From assembly GCF_014652875.1 (NCBI RefSeq), contig NZ_BMZQ01000002.1, positions 1,039,501 to 1,103,500 on the forward strand: a DNA stretch of 64,000 nucleotides. The letters are read 5' to 3'. Shown piece by piece: positions 29,040-37,474 of this stretch. A program made the position numbers and the translations under genes. Within the stretch, counting starts at the first letter, position 1, and the number at the start of each line of letters is the position of its first letter. This DNA comes from Tianweitania populi (GTDB taxonomy: Bacteria > Pseudomonadota > Alphaproteobacteria > Rhizobiales > Rhizobiaceae). A model generated the notes under the pieces. The model saw only the letters and a program-made list of their open reading frames with translations. It was not told where the DNA came from and made no database searches.

Positions 29040-29099
29040 CCCGGCGGCTGGGCACCGCCGGGTTCACGCGGGGCGGGAGCGCGGACGGGCTGGCCGTCC
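29040..29099 (+). other. Two intercistronic hairpins between sucD and sucA
   Basis: CCCGGCGG/CCGCCGGG (29040-29062, 7-base loop) is a perfect 8-bp stem; GGACGG/CCGTCC (29083-29099) is a second. Neither has a T-tract, so they probably shape mRNA processing or relative expression within the operon rather than end transcription. Confidence 0.55.
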
Positions 29100-29164
29100 A
29101 CGACATGAGCGGCGGATCACGCTGCCGAAGAAACAGGAGAGCGGACGGATAGTCCGCGACGATC

Positions 29165-32164
29165 ATGGCGCGCAACGACCAAGCCAATGACCAATTTGCC
29201 GGAACCTCGTTCCTGTATGGCGGCAATGCCGACTATATCGAAGCGCTTTATGCGCGCTACCAGGAGGACCAGCAGTCGGTTTCTCCGGAATGGCGGCAGT
29301 TCTTCAGCGAGCTGAAGGACGAAGCCGGCGACGTCAAGAAGAATGCCGAAGGTGCATCCTGGACGAAGCCGAACTGGCCGCTGGTTGCCAATGGCGAACT
29401 CGTGTCCGCCCTCGACGGCAACTGGGGCACGGTTGAAAAGCACATCGAAAAGAAGCTGAAGGGCAAGATCGGCGAAGCCGCCGCGTCCCCGGCTGCCGAT
29501 GCGCCTGCCGTTGCGCCGCAATCCGACAAGGATGTGTTGCAGGCAACGCGCGATTCCGTTCGCGCGATCATGATGATCCGCGCGTTCCGCATGCGCGGTC
29601 ACCTGCATGCCAAGCTCGATCCGCTGGGCATCGCCTCGAAGATCGAGGATTACAACGAGCTTTCGCCCGAGAATTACGGCTTCACCGAAGCCGATTATGA
29701 TCGTCCGATCTTCATCGACAATGTGCTGGGGCTGGAATACGCCACCATCCGTCAGATGCTCGAAATTCTCGAGCGGACCTATTGCTCGACTATCGGCGTC
29801 GAGTTCATGCACATCTCGAACCCCGAGGAAAAGGCCTGGATCCAGGAGCGGATCGAAGGCGAGCACAAGGGTGTCGAGTTCACGCCCAACGGCAAGAAGG
29901 CGATCCTGCAGAAGCTGGTCGAGGCCGAAGGCTTCGAGCAGTTCATCGACGTCAAGTACAAGGGCACCAAGCGTTTCGGTCTCGATGGCGGCGAAGCGCT
30001 GATCCCGGCGCTGGAGCAGATCATCAAGCGCGGCGGTCAGCTCGGCTTGAAGGAAGTCGTGCTCGGCATGGCCCATCGCGGCCGCTTGAACGTCTTGACC
30101 AATGTCATGGCGAAGCCGCATCGCGCCGTTTTCCACGAATTCAAGGGCGGCTCCTATGCCCCTGATGATGTGGAAGGCTCGGGCGACGTGAAGTACCATC
30201 TGGGTGCATCGTCGGACCGCGAATTCGACGGCAACAAGGTTCACCTGTCGCTGACGGCCAACCCGTCGCATCTGGAAATCGTCAATCCGGTGGTGATGGG
30301 CAAGGCTCGCGCCAAGCAGGACATTCTGTTCGGCCGCACCCGTGAAGAGGGTGTTCCGCCGGAAGAACGGTCCAAGGTCCTGCCGCTGCTGCTGCATGGC
30401 GATGCGGCGTTTGCCGGCCAGGGCGTTGTGGCTGAAATCCTCGGCCTGTCCGGTCTGCGCGGCCACCGCGTCGGCGGCACCGTGCATTTCATCATCAACA
30501 ACCAGATCGGCTTCACCACCAATCCGCGCTTCTCGCGCTCTTCGCCTTATCCGTCCGATACGGCCAAGATGATCGAGGCGCCGATCTTCCATGTGAATGG
30601 CGACGATCCGGAAGCGGTGACCTACGCCACCAAGATTGCGATCGAATATCGCATGAAGTTCCACAAGCCGGTGGTTGTGGACATGTTCTGTTACCGCCGC
30701 TTCGGCCACAACGAGGGCGACGAGCCGGCGTTCACGCAGCCGCAGATGTACAAGACCATCAGGGGGCACCGCACGGTTGTTCAACTTTACGGCGACAAGC
30801 TGGTTGAAGAAGGCCTGATGACGGCTGAAGAGCTCGACCAGATGAAGGCCGATTGGCGCGCCCATCTCGAGGTCGAGTTCGAAAGCGGCCAGCAATACAA
30901 GCCGAACAAGGCCGACTGGCTGGATGGCGCATGGAGCGGCTTCCGCTCGGCCGACAATCAGGACGAGCAGCGTCGCGGCAAGACCGCCGTTCCGGTCAAG
31001 ACCCTGAAGGACATCGGCAAGAAGCTGACCGAAGTTCCGAAGGACTTCGAAGCCCACAAGACGATCGGCCGTTTCCTCGAAAACCGCCGCAAGATGATCG
31101 ATACCGGCGAAGGGATCGACTGGTCGACGGCTGAAGCGCTTGCTTTCGGCTCGATCGTGCTGGACGGCAATCCGATCCGCTTGTCGGGTCAGGATTCCGA
31201 GCGCGGCACCTTCTCGCAGCGCCATTCGGTGCTTTACGACCAGCGCGACGAAACCCGCTACGTGCCGCTGAACAATCTGGGTGCGGCTCAGGCCAATTAC
31301 GAAGTCATCAACTCGATGCTTTCGGAAGAAGCCGTGCTCGGCTTCGAATATGGCTACAGCCTTGCCGAGCCGCGCGCGCTGACCTTGTGGGAAGCCCAGT
31401 TCGGCGACTTCGCCAACGGTGCGCAGGTCGTGTTCGACCAGTTCATCTCGTCGGGTGAACGCAAGTGGCTGCGCATGTCGGGCCTCGTCTGCCTTCTGCC
31501 GCATGGCTACGAAGGCCAGGGTCCGGAGCATTCGTCGGCCCGTCTAGAGCGCTACCTTCAGCTTTGCGCTGAAGACAATATGCAGGTCGCGTATTGCTCG
31601 ACGCCGGCGAATTACTTCCACATTCTGCGCCGGCAGCTGAAGCGCGACTTCCGCAAGCCGCTGATCCTGATGACGCCGAAGTCGCTGCTGCGCCACAAGC
31701 GCGCTGTGTCGACGCTCGCCGATCTGTCGGGCGAAAGCTCGTTCCACCGTCTGCTTTGGGACGATGCGAGCGGCCAGCTGCAGAAGGATTCTAAGATCCG
31801 CCGCGTCGTGCTTTGCTCGGGCAAGGTTTATTATGACCTCCTGGAAGAGCGCGAAAAGCGTGGCATCGACGACATCTATCTGCTGCGCGTCGAACAGCTT
31901 TATCCATTCCCAGCCAAGGCGCTGATCAACGAGCTGTCGCGCTTCCGCAATGCGGAGATGGTGTGGTGCCAGGAAGAGCCCAAGAATATGGGCGCCTGGT
32001 CCTTCATCGACCCATATCTGGAATGGGTGCTGGCCCATATCGACGCCAAGCATCAGCGCGTGCGCTATACCGGCCGTCCGGCCGCCGCATCGCCGGCAAC
32101 CGGTCTGATGTCGAAGCATCTCGCACAGTTGCAAGCCTTCCTGGAGGACGCGCTCGGCGAATAA
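29165..32164 (+). CDS. sucA: 2-oxoglutarate dehydrogenase E1 component
   Basis: SucA is the thiamine-diphosphate decarboxylase of the 2-oxoglutarate dehydrogenase complex. The 999-residue protein has the N-terminal E2-binding segment (FLYGGNADYIEALYARY), the catalytic core with GMAHRGRLNVL and HLSLTANPSHLEIVNPV, the ThDP/Mg motif (GDAAFAGQG to GFTTNP), the transketolase-like domain (EAQFGDFANGAQV) and the C-terminal OGDH domain (EEPKNMGAW). Length and motifs are normal. sucB follows after 55 bp. Confidence 0.97.
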   Translation: MARNDQANDQFAGTSFLYGGNADYIEALYARYQEDQQSVSPEWRQFFSELKDEAGDVKKNAEGASWTKPNWPLVANGELVSALDGNWGTVEKHIEKKLKGKIGEAAASPAADAPAVAPQSDKDVLQATRDSVRAIMMIRAFRMRGHLHAKLDPLGIASKIEDYNELSPENYGFTEADYDRPIFIDNVLGLEYATIRQMLEILERTYCSTIGVEFMHISNPEEKAWIQERIEGEHKGVEFTPNGKKAILQKLVEAEGFEQFIDVKYKGTKRFGLDGGEALIPALEQIIKRGGQLGLKEVVLGMAHRGRLNVLTNVMAKPHRAVFHEFKGGSYAPDDVEGSGDVKYHLGASSDREFDGNKVHLSLTANPSHLEIVNPVVMGKARAKQDILFGRTREEGVPPEERSKVLPLLLHGDAAFAGQGVVAEILGLSGLRGHRVGGTVHFIINNQIGFTTNPRFSRSSPYPSDTAKMIEAPIFHVNGDDPEAVTYATKIAIEYRMKFHKPVVVDMFCYRRFGHNEGDEPAFTQPQMYKTIRGHRTVVQLYGDKLVEEGLMTAEELDQMKADWRAHLEVEFESGQQYKPNKADWLDGAWSGFRSADNQDEQRRGKTAVPVKTLKDIGKKLTEVPKDFEAHKTIGRFLENRRKMIDTGEGIDWSTAEALAFGSIVLDGNPIRLSGQDSERGTFSQRHSVLYDQRDETRYVPLNNLGAAQANYEVINSMLSEEAVLGFEYGYSLAEPRALTLWEAQFGDFANGAQVVFDQFISSGERKWLRMSGLVCLLPHGYEGQGPEHSSARLERYLQLCAEDNMQVAYCSTPANYFHILRRQLKRDFRKPLILMTPKSLLRHKRAVSTLADLSGESSFHRLLWDDASGQLQKDSKIRRVVLCSGKVYYDLLEEREKRGIDDIYLLRVEQLYPFPAKALINELSRFRNAEMVWCQEEPKNMGAWSFIDPYLEWVLAHIDAKHQRVRYTGRPAAASPATGLMSKHLAQLQAFLEDALGE

Positions 32165-32219
32165 GCCGACGCATCTTTCGATCCGATAATTAAGCTCCAC
32201 AGGACACCGGTTTAAAACA

Positions 32220-33545
32220 ATGGCTAACGAAATCCGCGTTCCGACGCTTGGCGAATCCGTTACCGAAGCCACGATCGGCAAGTGGTTCAAGAAGGTCGGC
32301 GATACGGTCGCGGCCGATGAAGCGCTGGTTGAACTGGAAACCGACAAGGTGACGATCGAAGTGCCCGCCCCTGCCGCCGGTACGCTGTCGGAAATCACCG
32401 CCGCCGAAGGCGAAACCGTCGGCGTTGGCGCACTGCTCGGCCAGATCGGCGCTGCTGGTGCCGCTGCTGCCGCCAAGCCGGCCGCCGCCGCTTCGGCTCC
32501 GGGCGGTGCCAAGCAAGCGGAAAATACGGCCGATTACGGCGGCCAGAAGTCGGAAGCGATTGCCTCGGCTTCGGGCGCGGGAAGCGCCTCCACAACAAAG
32601 GAAGCTGCGGAAAAGACCGCCGCGGTGACGGGCGAAGGCGAGATCACGCCTCGTGGCACGCAGCCGGCTCCGGCTGCCGCCAAGATGCTGTCGGAAAACA
32701 ACCTGTCGGCCGATCAGGTCCAGGGCTCGGGCAAGCGCGGCCAGGTTCTGAAGGGCGACGTGATTGACGCCGTCGCCAAGGGCCCGCAGTCATCGGGCGC
32801 TTCGCAGGCTGCCGCGCCTGCTGCGCGTCCGTCGGGCAATGAAGACGCGCGCGAAGAGCGGGTCAAGATGACCCGCCTGCGCCAGACCATTGCCAAGCGT
32901 TTGAAGGACGCCCAAAACGCCGCCGCGATGCTCACCACCTTCAACGAGGTGGATATGAGCGCAGTGATGGCACTGCGCACCAAGTACAAAGACGTGTTCG
33001 AGAAGAAGCACGGCGTGAAGCTCGGCTTCATGGGCTTCTTCACCAAGGCTGTGACCCATGCCTTGAAGGAGATCCCGGCAGTCAACGCTGAGATCGACGG
33101 CACCGATCTCGTCTACAAGAACTACGCGCATGTCGGCATGGCCGTCGGCACCGACAAGGGCCTGGTTGTTCCCGTTATCCGCGACGCCGACCAGATGTCG
33201 ATTGCCGAGATCGAGAAGGAACTCGGTCGTCTTGCCAAGGCAGCCCGCGACGGCCAGCTGTCGGTTGCCGATATGCAGGGCGGAACCTTCACCATCACCA
33301 ATGGCGGTGTTTACGGTTCGCTGATGTCGACGCCGATCCTGAATGCGCCGCAGTCGGGCATTCTCGGCATGCACAAGATCCAGGAGCGCCCGATGGTTGT
33401 CGGCGGCCAGATCGTCATCCGCCCGATGATGTATCTCGCTTTGTCCTATGACCACCGCATCGTCGACGGCAAGGAAGCCGTGACCTTCCTTGTGCGCGTG
33501 AAGGACAGCCTGGAAGATCCGGAACGTCTGGTTCTCGATCTCTAA
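32220..33545 (+). CDS. sucB: Dihydrolipoyllysine-residue succinyltransferase (E2 of 2-oxoglutarate dehydrogenase)
   Basis: SucB transfers the succinyl group to CoA and forms the complex core. The 441-residue protein has one lipoyl domain (residues 1-77, lipoylated Lys in ETDKVTIEV), an Ala/Ser-rich linker (about 80-140), the E1/E3-binding domain ([19 protein letters not shown]) and the catalytic domain ending in [12 protein letters not shown] with the active His. Only one lipoyl domain is present, as expected for SucB rather than AceF. Confidence 0.97.
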   Translation: MANEIRVPTLGESVTEATIGKWFKKVGDTVAADEALVELETDKVTIEVPAPAAGTLSEITAAEGETVGVGALLGQIGAAGAAAAAKPAAAASAPGGAKQAENTADYGGQKSEAIASASGAGSASTTKEAAEKTAAVTGEGEITPRGTQPAPAAAKMLSENNLSADQVQGSGKRGQVLKGDVIDAVAKGPQSSGASQAAAPAARPSGNEDAREERVKMTRLRQTIAKRLKDAQNAAAMLTTFNEVDMSAVMALRTKYKDVFEKKHGVKLGFMGFFTKAVTHALKEIPAVNAEIDGTDLVYKNYAHVGMAVGTDKGLVVPVIRDADQMSIAEIEKELGRLAKAARDGQLSVADMQGGTFTITNGGVYGSLMSTPILNAPQSGILGMHKIQERPMVVGGQIVIRPMMYLALSYDHRIVDGKEAVTFLVRVKDSLEDPERLVLDL

Positions 33546-33564
33546 GAAACAAGGAGAGCCGTTT

Positions 33565-34134
33565 TTGCTCAAGGGCGTTATCAACGCAGCAAGCGGCTCT
33601 CGTGGCACCTCGCGTGCTGCGCTTTCCACTGTGATTGGCGGAGCCGCGCTTGTTGCGGCTCTGCTGTTTGCCTCAGGCGCCGGCGCGCAGGATCAAACGC
33701 CGCCGGATTATCGCGACGATCGCTCCACGGCCGAGTCCGTCGTTCACAGCCTCTACAACGCCATCGAGCGGCAGGAATATCTTCGGGCCTGGAGCTATTT
33801 TCGCGAGGAACCCAGCCGGCCGAGCTATCAGGCTTTTGCCGGGGGCTACGAGACCACCGCGCATGTACGGCTACGTTTGGGCAAGGGTACGAGCGAGGGC
33901 GCTGCCGGTTCGATCTATACGACCCTGCCTGCCGTCGTCGAGGCAACCGACAAGAGCGGCGGCCACGCGGTGTTCGCCGGCTGTTATCTTCTGCGCCTCG
34001 TTCAGCCGGCCATGCAGGACACGCAGCCCTTTATCCCGCTGGGGATCGTGAAGGGCGAGTTGAAGCCGACAAAGGCATCCTTCGCGGAAGCCGAAGGGTC
34101 GTGCGACGGCATTGAGCCCGGCGCGGCCAAGTAA
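33565..34134 (+). CDS. Exported protein of unknown function inside the sucAB-lpd cluster (189 aa)
   Basis: The gene starts with TTG at 33565, eight bases after AAGGAGAG, 20 bp beyond sucB. The protein has a long signal sequence (hydrophobic core about 20-41, cleavage likely at GAGA-QDQ). The mature part includes VVHSLYNAIERQEYLRAWSYF, TTAHVRLRLGKGTSEGAAGSIYTTLP and two cysteines (FAGCYL, EGSCDG). The early helix resembles the start of NTF2-like folds, but I cannot confirm that. Its position suggests co-transcription with sucB; a role in the dehydrogenase complex is unlikely because it is exported. Confidence 0.75.
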   Translation: MLKGVINAASGSRGTSRAALSTVIGGAALVAALLFASGAGAQDQTPPDYRDDRSTAESVVHSLYNAIERQEYLRAWSYFREEPSRPSYQAFAGGYETTAHVRLRLGKGTSEGAAGSIYTTLPAVVEATDKSGGHAVFAGCYLLRLVQPAMQDTQPFIPLGIVKGELKPTKASFAEAEGSCDGIEPGAAK

Positions 34135-34145
34135 GGAGCGGGATC

Positions 34146-34547
34146 ATGGATACGAGCTTACCCACTGAACTGCTGGTGCTCGGCTGGAGCGTCGTGCTTC
34201 TGCTGGTTTATATCTTCGCGCACAGCCAGTCGGCCACGCGCGACAATGGGCTTGGCTACAATGCCAGCGCGCGCGACGAGCAGAAGCCGGTCTCCAAACT
34301 GACCGGCCGTTTGGAACGCGCCAAGTGGAATTTCCTGGAAACTTACCCGGCCTTCGTGGCGCTGGCGCTGGGCCTCGTCATTTCAGGCCAGGCCAGCCAA
34401 TGGGGTGAGATCGGCGCGATCCTTTGGTTCGTTGCCCGCATCATCTATCTGCCGCTTTATGCCTTCGGCGTCCCTTGCGTCCGCTCCCTCGTTTGGGCGG
34501 TGTCGCTGATCGGCCTTCTCATCATGCTCGGCAGCTTCTTGGGCTGA
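34146..34547 (+). CDS. MAPEG family membrane protein
   Basis: The 133-residue protein has four membrane helices (about 8-25, 58-80, 84-105, 110-130) and the MAPEG pattern: N-terminal helix, a polar loop with SARDEQKPVSKLTGRLERAKWNFLETYPAF, and R-I-I-Y-L-P-L-Y-A-F-G. MAPEG proteins include glutathione-dependent transferases and peroxidases; the RAxxNFxE-like motif is present as RAKWNFLETYP. The bacterial members near lpd have no proven substrate. It lies 11 bp after the secreted-protein gene and 45 bp before lpd. Confidence 0.85.
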   Translation: MDTSLPTELLVLGWSVVLLLVYIFAHSQSATRDNGLGYNASARDEQKPVSKLTGRLERAKWNFLETYPAFVALALGLVISGQASQWGEIGAILWFVARIIYLPLYAFGVPCVRSLVWAVSLIGLLIMLGSFLG

Positions 34548-34592
34548 CGCCCATTTCCTTTCAAAACCAATTCATACGCAGGAACAGGACTC

Positions 34593-36002
34593 ATGGCGGC
34601 TTTTGATGTTGTGGTAATCGGAACCGGTCCGGCGGGCTATGTTTGCGCGATCAAGGCCGCACAGCTCGGCTTGAACACGGCGGTGATCGAGAAGAACCCA
34701 AGCTTCGGCGGCACCTGCATCAATATCGGCTGCATTCCCTCCAAGGCGCTGCTGCATGCCTCCGAGATGTTTGCTGCCGTTGGCCACGACTTCGCCAAGC
34801 TCGGCATCAAGGTGCCGGCGCCCGAGCTCGATCTGCCGGCCATGCTCCAGCACAAGACCGAAACGGTCGCTTCGAACGTCAAGGGCCTTGAGTTCCTGAT
34901 GAAGAAGAACAAGATCACCGTGTTCCGCGGCACCGGCAAGGTGCAGGGCGCCGGCAAGGTGCAGGTGACGGCGGAAGACGGCGCGGCGCAGGATGTCGAA
35001 GCCAAGAACATCGTGATTGCGACCGGCTCCGAAGTCGCCGGCATTCCGGGCGTCGATGTTGCCTTTGACGAGCAGATCATCGTGTCCTCCACCGGCGCAC
35101 TGTCCTTCGAGAAGGTGCCGGAAACGCTGGTCGTTGTCGGCGGCGGCGTGATCGGCTTGGAGCTCGGCTCGGTGTGGTCGCGGCTCGGCGCCAAGGTCAC
35201 GGTGGTTGAGTATCTCGATAACCTGCTCGGCGGCATGGATGGCGAGGTCGCCAAGCAGTTTCAGCGCGTGCTGGCCAAGCAGGGCATGGAGTTCAAGCTC
35301 GGCGCACGGGTGACTGCAGTTGAAAAGGGCGGTTCCGGTGCCCGCGTCACCTTCTCGCCGGTCAAGGGTGGAGATGCGGAAACGATCGAAGCCGAGCGCG
35401 TGCTGGTCGCGACCGGCCGCAAGCCGTTCCATGACAAGCTTGGCCTGACGGAAGCCGGCGTTGCTTTGGATGAGCGCGGCCGCGTGGCCGTCGATAACCA
35501 TTACAAGACCAACATCGACGGCATCTATGCCATCGGCGACGTCATCGCCGGTCCGATGCTGGCGCATAAGGGCGAAGACGAGGGCGTGGCGGTTGCCGAG
35601 ATCCTCGCCGGCCAGCATGGCCATGTGAACTACGACGTCATCCCGAGCGTGGTCTACACCAATCCGGAAGTGGCTTCCGTCGGCAAGACCGAGGAAGAGC
35701 TGAAGAAGGCGGGCGTCGAATACAAGGCGGGCAAGTTCCCGTTCTCGGCCAACGGCCGTGCCCGCGCCATGCTGCAGACCGAGGGCTTCGTGAAGGTTCT
35801 GGCGGACGCCAAGACCGACCGCGTGCTTGGCGTTCACATCCTAGGTTTTGGTGCCGGCGAGATGATCCACGAAGCGGCCGTGCTGATGGAGTTCGGTGGT
35901 TCGTCGGAAGATCTGGCGCGCACCTGCCATGCGCATCCGACCATGTCGGAAGCCGTGAAAGAAGCCGCGCTCGGCACCTTCTTCAAGACCATCCATTCTT
36001 GA
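34593..36002 (+). CDS. lpdA: Dihydrolipoyl dehydrogenase (E3)
   Basis: Lpd reoxidises the dihydrolipoyl groups of 2-oxoacid dehydrogenase complexes with NAD+. The 469-residue flavoprotein has the FAD motif GTGPAGYVCAIKAAQLG, the redox disulfide GGTCINIGCIPSK (about 41-53), the NAD motif VVGGGVIGLELGSVW, and the C-terminal catalytic HAHPTMSE. As the last gene of the sucAB cluster, it is likely the E3 of the 2-oxoglutarate dehydrogenase complex. Confidence 0.97.
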   Translation: MAAFDVVVIGTGPAGYVCAIKAAQLGLNTAVIEKNPSFGGTCINIGCIPSKALLHASEMFAAVGHDFAKLGIKVPAPELDLPAMLQHKTETVASNVKGLEFLMKKNKITVFRGTGKVQGAGKVQVTAEDGAAQDVEAKNIVIATGSEVAGIPGVDVAFDEQIIVSSTGALSFEKVPETLVVVGGGVIGLELGSVWSRLGAKVTVVEYLDNLLGGMDGEVAKQFQRVLAKQGMEFKLGARVTAVEKGGSGARVTFSPVKGGDAETIEAERVLVATGRKPFHDKLGLTEAGVALDERGRVAVDNHYKTNIDGIYAIGDVIAGPMLAHKGEDEGVAVAEILAGQHGHVNYDVIPSVVYTNPEVASVGKTEEELKKAGVEYKAGKFPFSANGRARAMLQTEGFVKVLADAKTDRVLGVHILGFGAGEMIHEAAVLMEFGGSSEDLARTCHAHPTMSEAVKEAALGTFFKTIHS

Positions 36003-36110
36003 TGTTGCCCTGATCTGGGGCTGATACGGACCTCAGGCGCTTCTAAGCCATTCGTGCAGATTGACTCTGCGCGAAGGTAGCGTAGAAGCAGCCTCGTTCC
36101 GGAGAACACC

Positions 36111-36236
36111 ATGCGCAGCCTGACCACGGCTTTTCCTGCTTTCGCCTCCGCCCCCTTTGCGGCGGCCTGCGATTGCGCGCGCATTGCGCCTTCGAAAACT
36201 ACGGCCAAAACGACCATGACCGCGAAAACGGTCTGA
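36111..36236 (+). CDS. Possible 41-aa small protein between lpdA and asd
   Basis: An ATG at 36111 with GGAGAA five bases upstream opens a 41-codon frame ending at TGA 36236. The product has a moderately hydrophobic first half with CDC (AFPAFASAPFAAACDCA) and a Lys/Thr-rich C-terminus (SKTTAKTTMTAKTV). The good ribosome site is the main support; I know of no homologue and cannot test conservation. It lies in the 356-bp gap that otherwise holds a palindrome, a terminator and the asd promoter region. Confidence 0.35.
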   Translation: MRSLTTAFPAFASAPFAAACDCARIAPSKTTAKTTMTAKTV

Positions 36237-36247
36237 TCCCTCTGGCC

Positions 36248-36283
36248 TGCTCACCCTCTCCCGGGTTCGGCCTGGGGGGAGCA
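36248..36283. repeat. Imperfect palindrome in the lpdA-asd gap
   Basis: TGCTCACCC (36248-36256) and GGGGGAGCA (36275-36283) form an imperfect inverted repeat around TCTCCCGGGTTCGG. Its CCTCTCCCGGG core resembles the palindromic cores of the ccmA-ccmB element, so it may be a degraded member of the same repeat class. Confidence 0.4.
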
Positions 36284-36294
36284 GCCGAGGCGGG

Positions 36295-36321
36295 ACCCGC
36301 ATGATGGCCAGCGGGTTTTTT
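36295..36321 (+). terminator. Probable terminator of the suc-lpd cluster
   Basis: ACCCGC (36295-36300) pairs with GCGGGT (36311-36316) across a 10-base loop, followed by TTTTTT. It lies 293 bp after lpdA and 37 bp before asd. Confidence 0.65.
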
Positions 36322-36358
36322 CCAAGGCGCGACAGCGGAGAGGAAGAGGAGAAGTTCC

Positions 36359-37393
36359 ATGGGTTACAAGGTTGCGATCGTCGGTGCCACGGGCAATGTG
36401 GGCCGCGAAATGCTCAATATTCTGGAAGAACGCGGCTTTCCCGTCAGCGAGGTCGTCGCGTTGGCGTCCCGTCGCAGCCAGGGCACGGATGTGTCCTTCG
36501 GTGACCGCACGCTGAAGGTGCAGGCGCTCGAGCGCTATGATTTTTCAGACACCGATATCTGCCTGATGTCGGCCGGCGGTAGCGTTTCCAAGGAATGGTC
36601 GCCCAAGATCGGCAAGCAGGGTTGCGTCGTGATCGATAATTCCTCAGCCTTTCGCTATGATCCGGACGTGCCGCTGATCGTGCCGGAAGTGAATGCCGAT
36701 GCGGTTGCAGGCTTCGCCAAGAAGAACATCATCGCCAATCCGAACTGTTCGACGGCACAGATGCTGGTGGCACTGAAGCCGCTGCATGATCATGCCACGA
36801 TCAAGCGGGTCGTGGTGTCGACCTACCAGTCCGTTTCGGGCGCCGGCAAGGAAGGCATGGACGAGCTGTTCACGCAGACCCGCGCCGTGTTCGTCGCCGA
36901 TCCGGTGGAAGCCAAGAAGTTCACCAAGCGCATCGCCTTCAACGTCATTCCTCATATCGACGTCTTCATGGAAGACGGCACGACCAAGGAAGAATGGAAG
37001 ATGGTCGCCGAAACCAAGAAGATGCTCGATCCGAAGATCAAGGTAACCGCGACCTGTGTGCGCGTGCCAGTCTTCATCGGCCATTCCGAAGCGATCAACA
37101 TCGAGTTCGAAAACCCGATCACGGCCGACGAAGCGCGCGAGATCCTGCGCGAAGCACCAGGCTGCCTCGTGATCGACAAGCATGAAGACGGCGGCTACAT
37201 CACGCCGCTGGAATCGGCCGGCGAAGATGCCACCTATATCAGCCGAATCCGCGAAGACTCGACGCTCGACAACGGTTTGAACATTTGGGTCGTGTCCGAC
37301 AATCTGCGCAAGGGCGCCGCCCTGAACGCCGTGCAGATCGCCGAGCTGCTCGTTGAACGCGACCTGATCAAGCCGCGTCAAAAGGCGGCCTGA
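36359..37393 (+). CDS. asd: Aspartate-semialdehyde dehydrogenase
   Basis: Asd reduces aspartyl phosphate to the semialdehyde for lysine/DAP, threonine and methionine synthesis. The 344-residue protein has the NADP motif IVGATGNVGREMLNIL, the nucleophile in IANPNCSTAQM (about Cys131), the phosphate-binding STYQSVSGAGKEG, and the catalytic His in IGHSEAIN. It has a strong ribosome site (GAGGAGAAG). A non-terminator hairpin (37409-37440) follows before the HNH gene. Confidence 0.96.
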   Translation: MGYKVAIVGATGNVGREMLNILEERGFPVSEVVALASRRSQGTDVSFGDRTLKVQALERYDFSDTDICLMSAGGSVSKEWSPKIGKQGCVVIDNSSAFRYDPDVPLIVPEVNADAVAGFAKKNIIANPNCSTAQMLVALKPLHDHATIKRVVVSTYQSVSGAGKEGMDELFTQTRAVFVADPVEAKKFTKRIAFNVIPHIDVFMEDGTTKEEWKMVAETKKMLDPKIKVTATCVRVPVFIGHSEAINIEFENPITADEAREILREAPGCLVIDKHEDGGYITPLESAGEDATYISRIREDSTLDNGLNIWVVSDNLRKGAALNAVQIAELLVERDLIKPRQKAA

Positions 37394-37474
37394 GACTCAC
37401 CTGCGCATCGCTTCCGGCTTCAAGAAACAGGCCGGGAGCGTGACAGTGGGTGATCCTGAGCCTATGCTTGTTCC

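Noticed and set aside
29117-31531. An 804-codon open frame on the minus strand across sucA
   Set aside because: It is antisense to the clearly identified SucA, has no ribosome site or domain, and arises from the GC-rich third positions of sucA codons.
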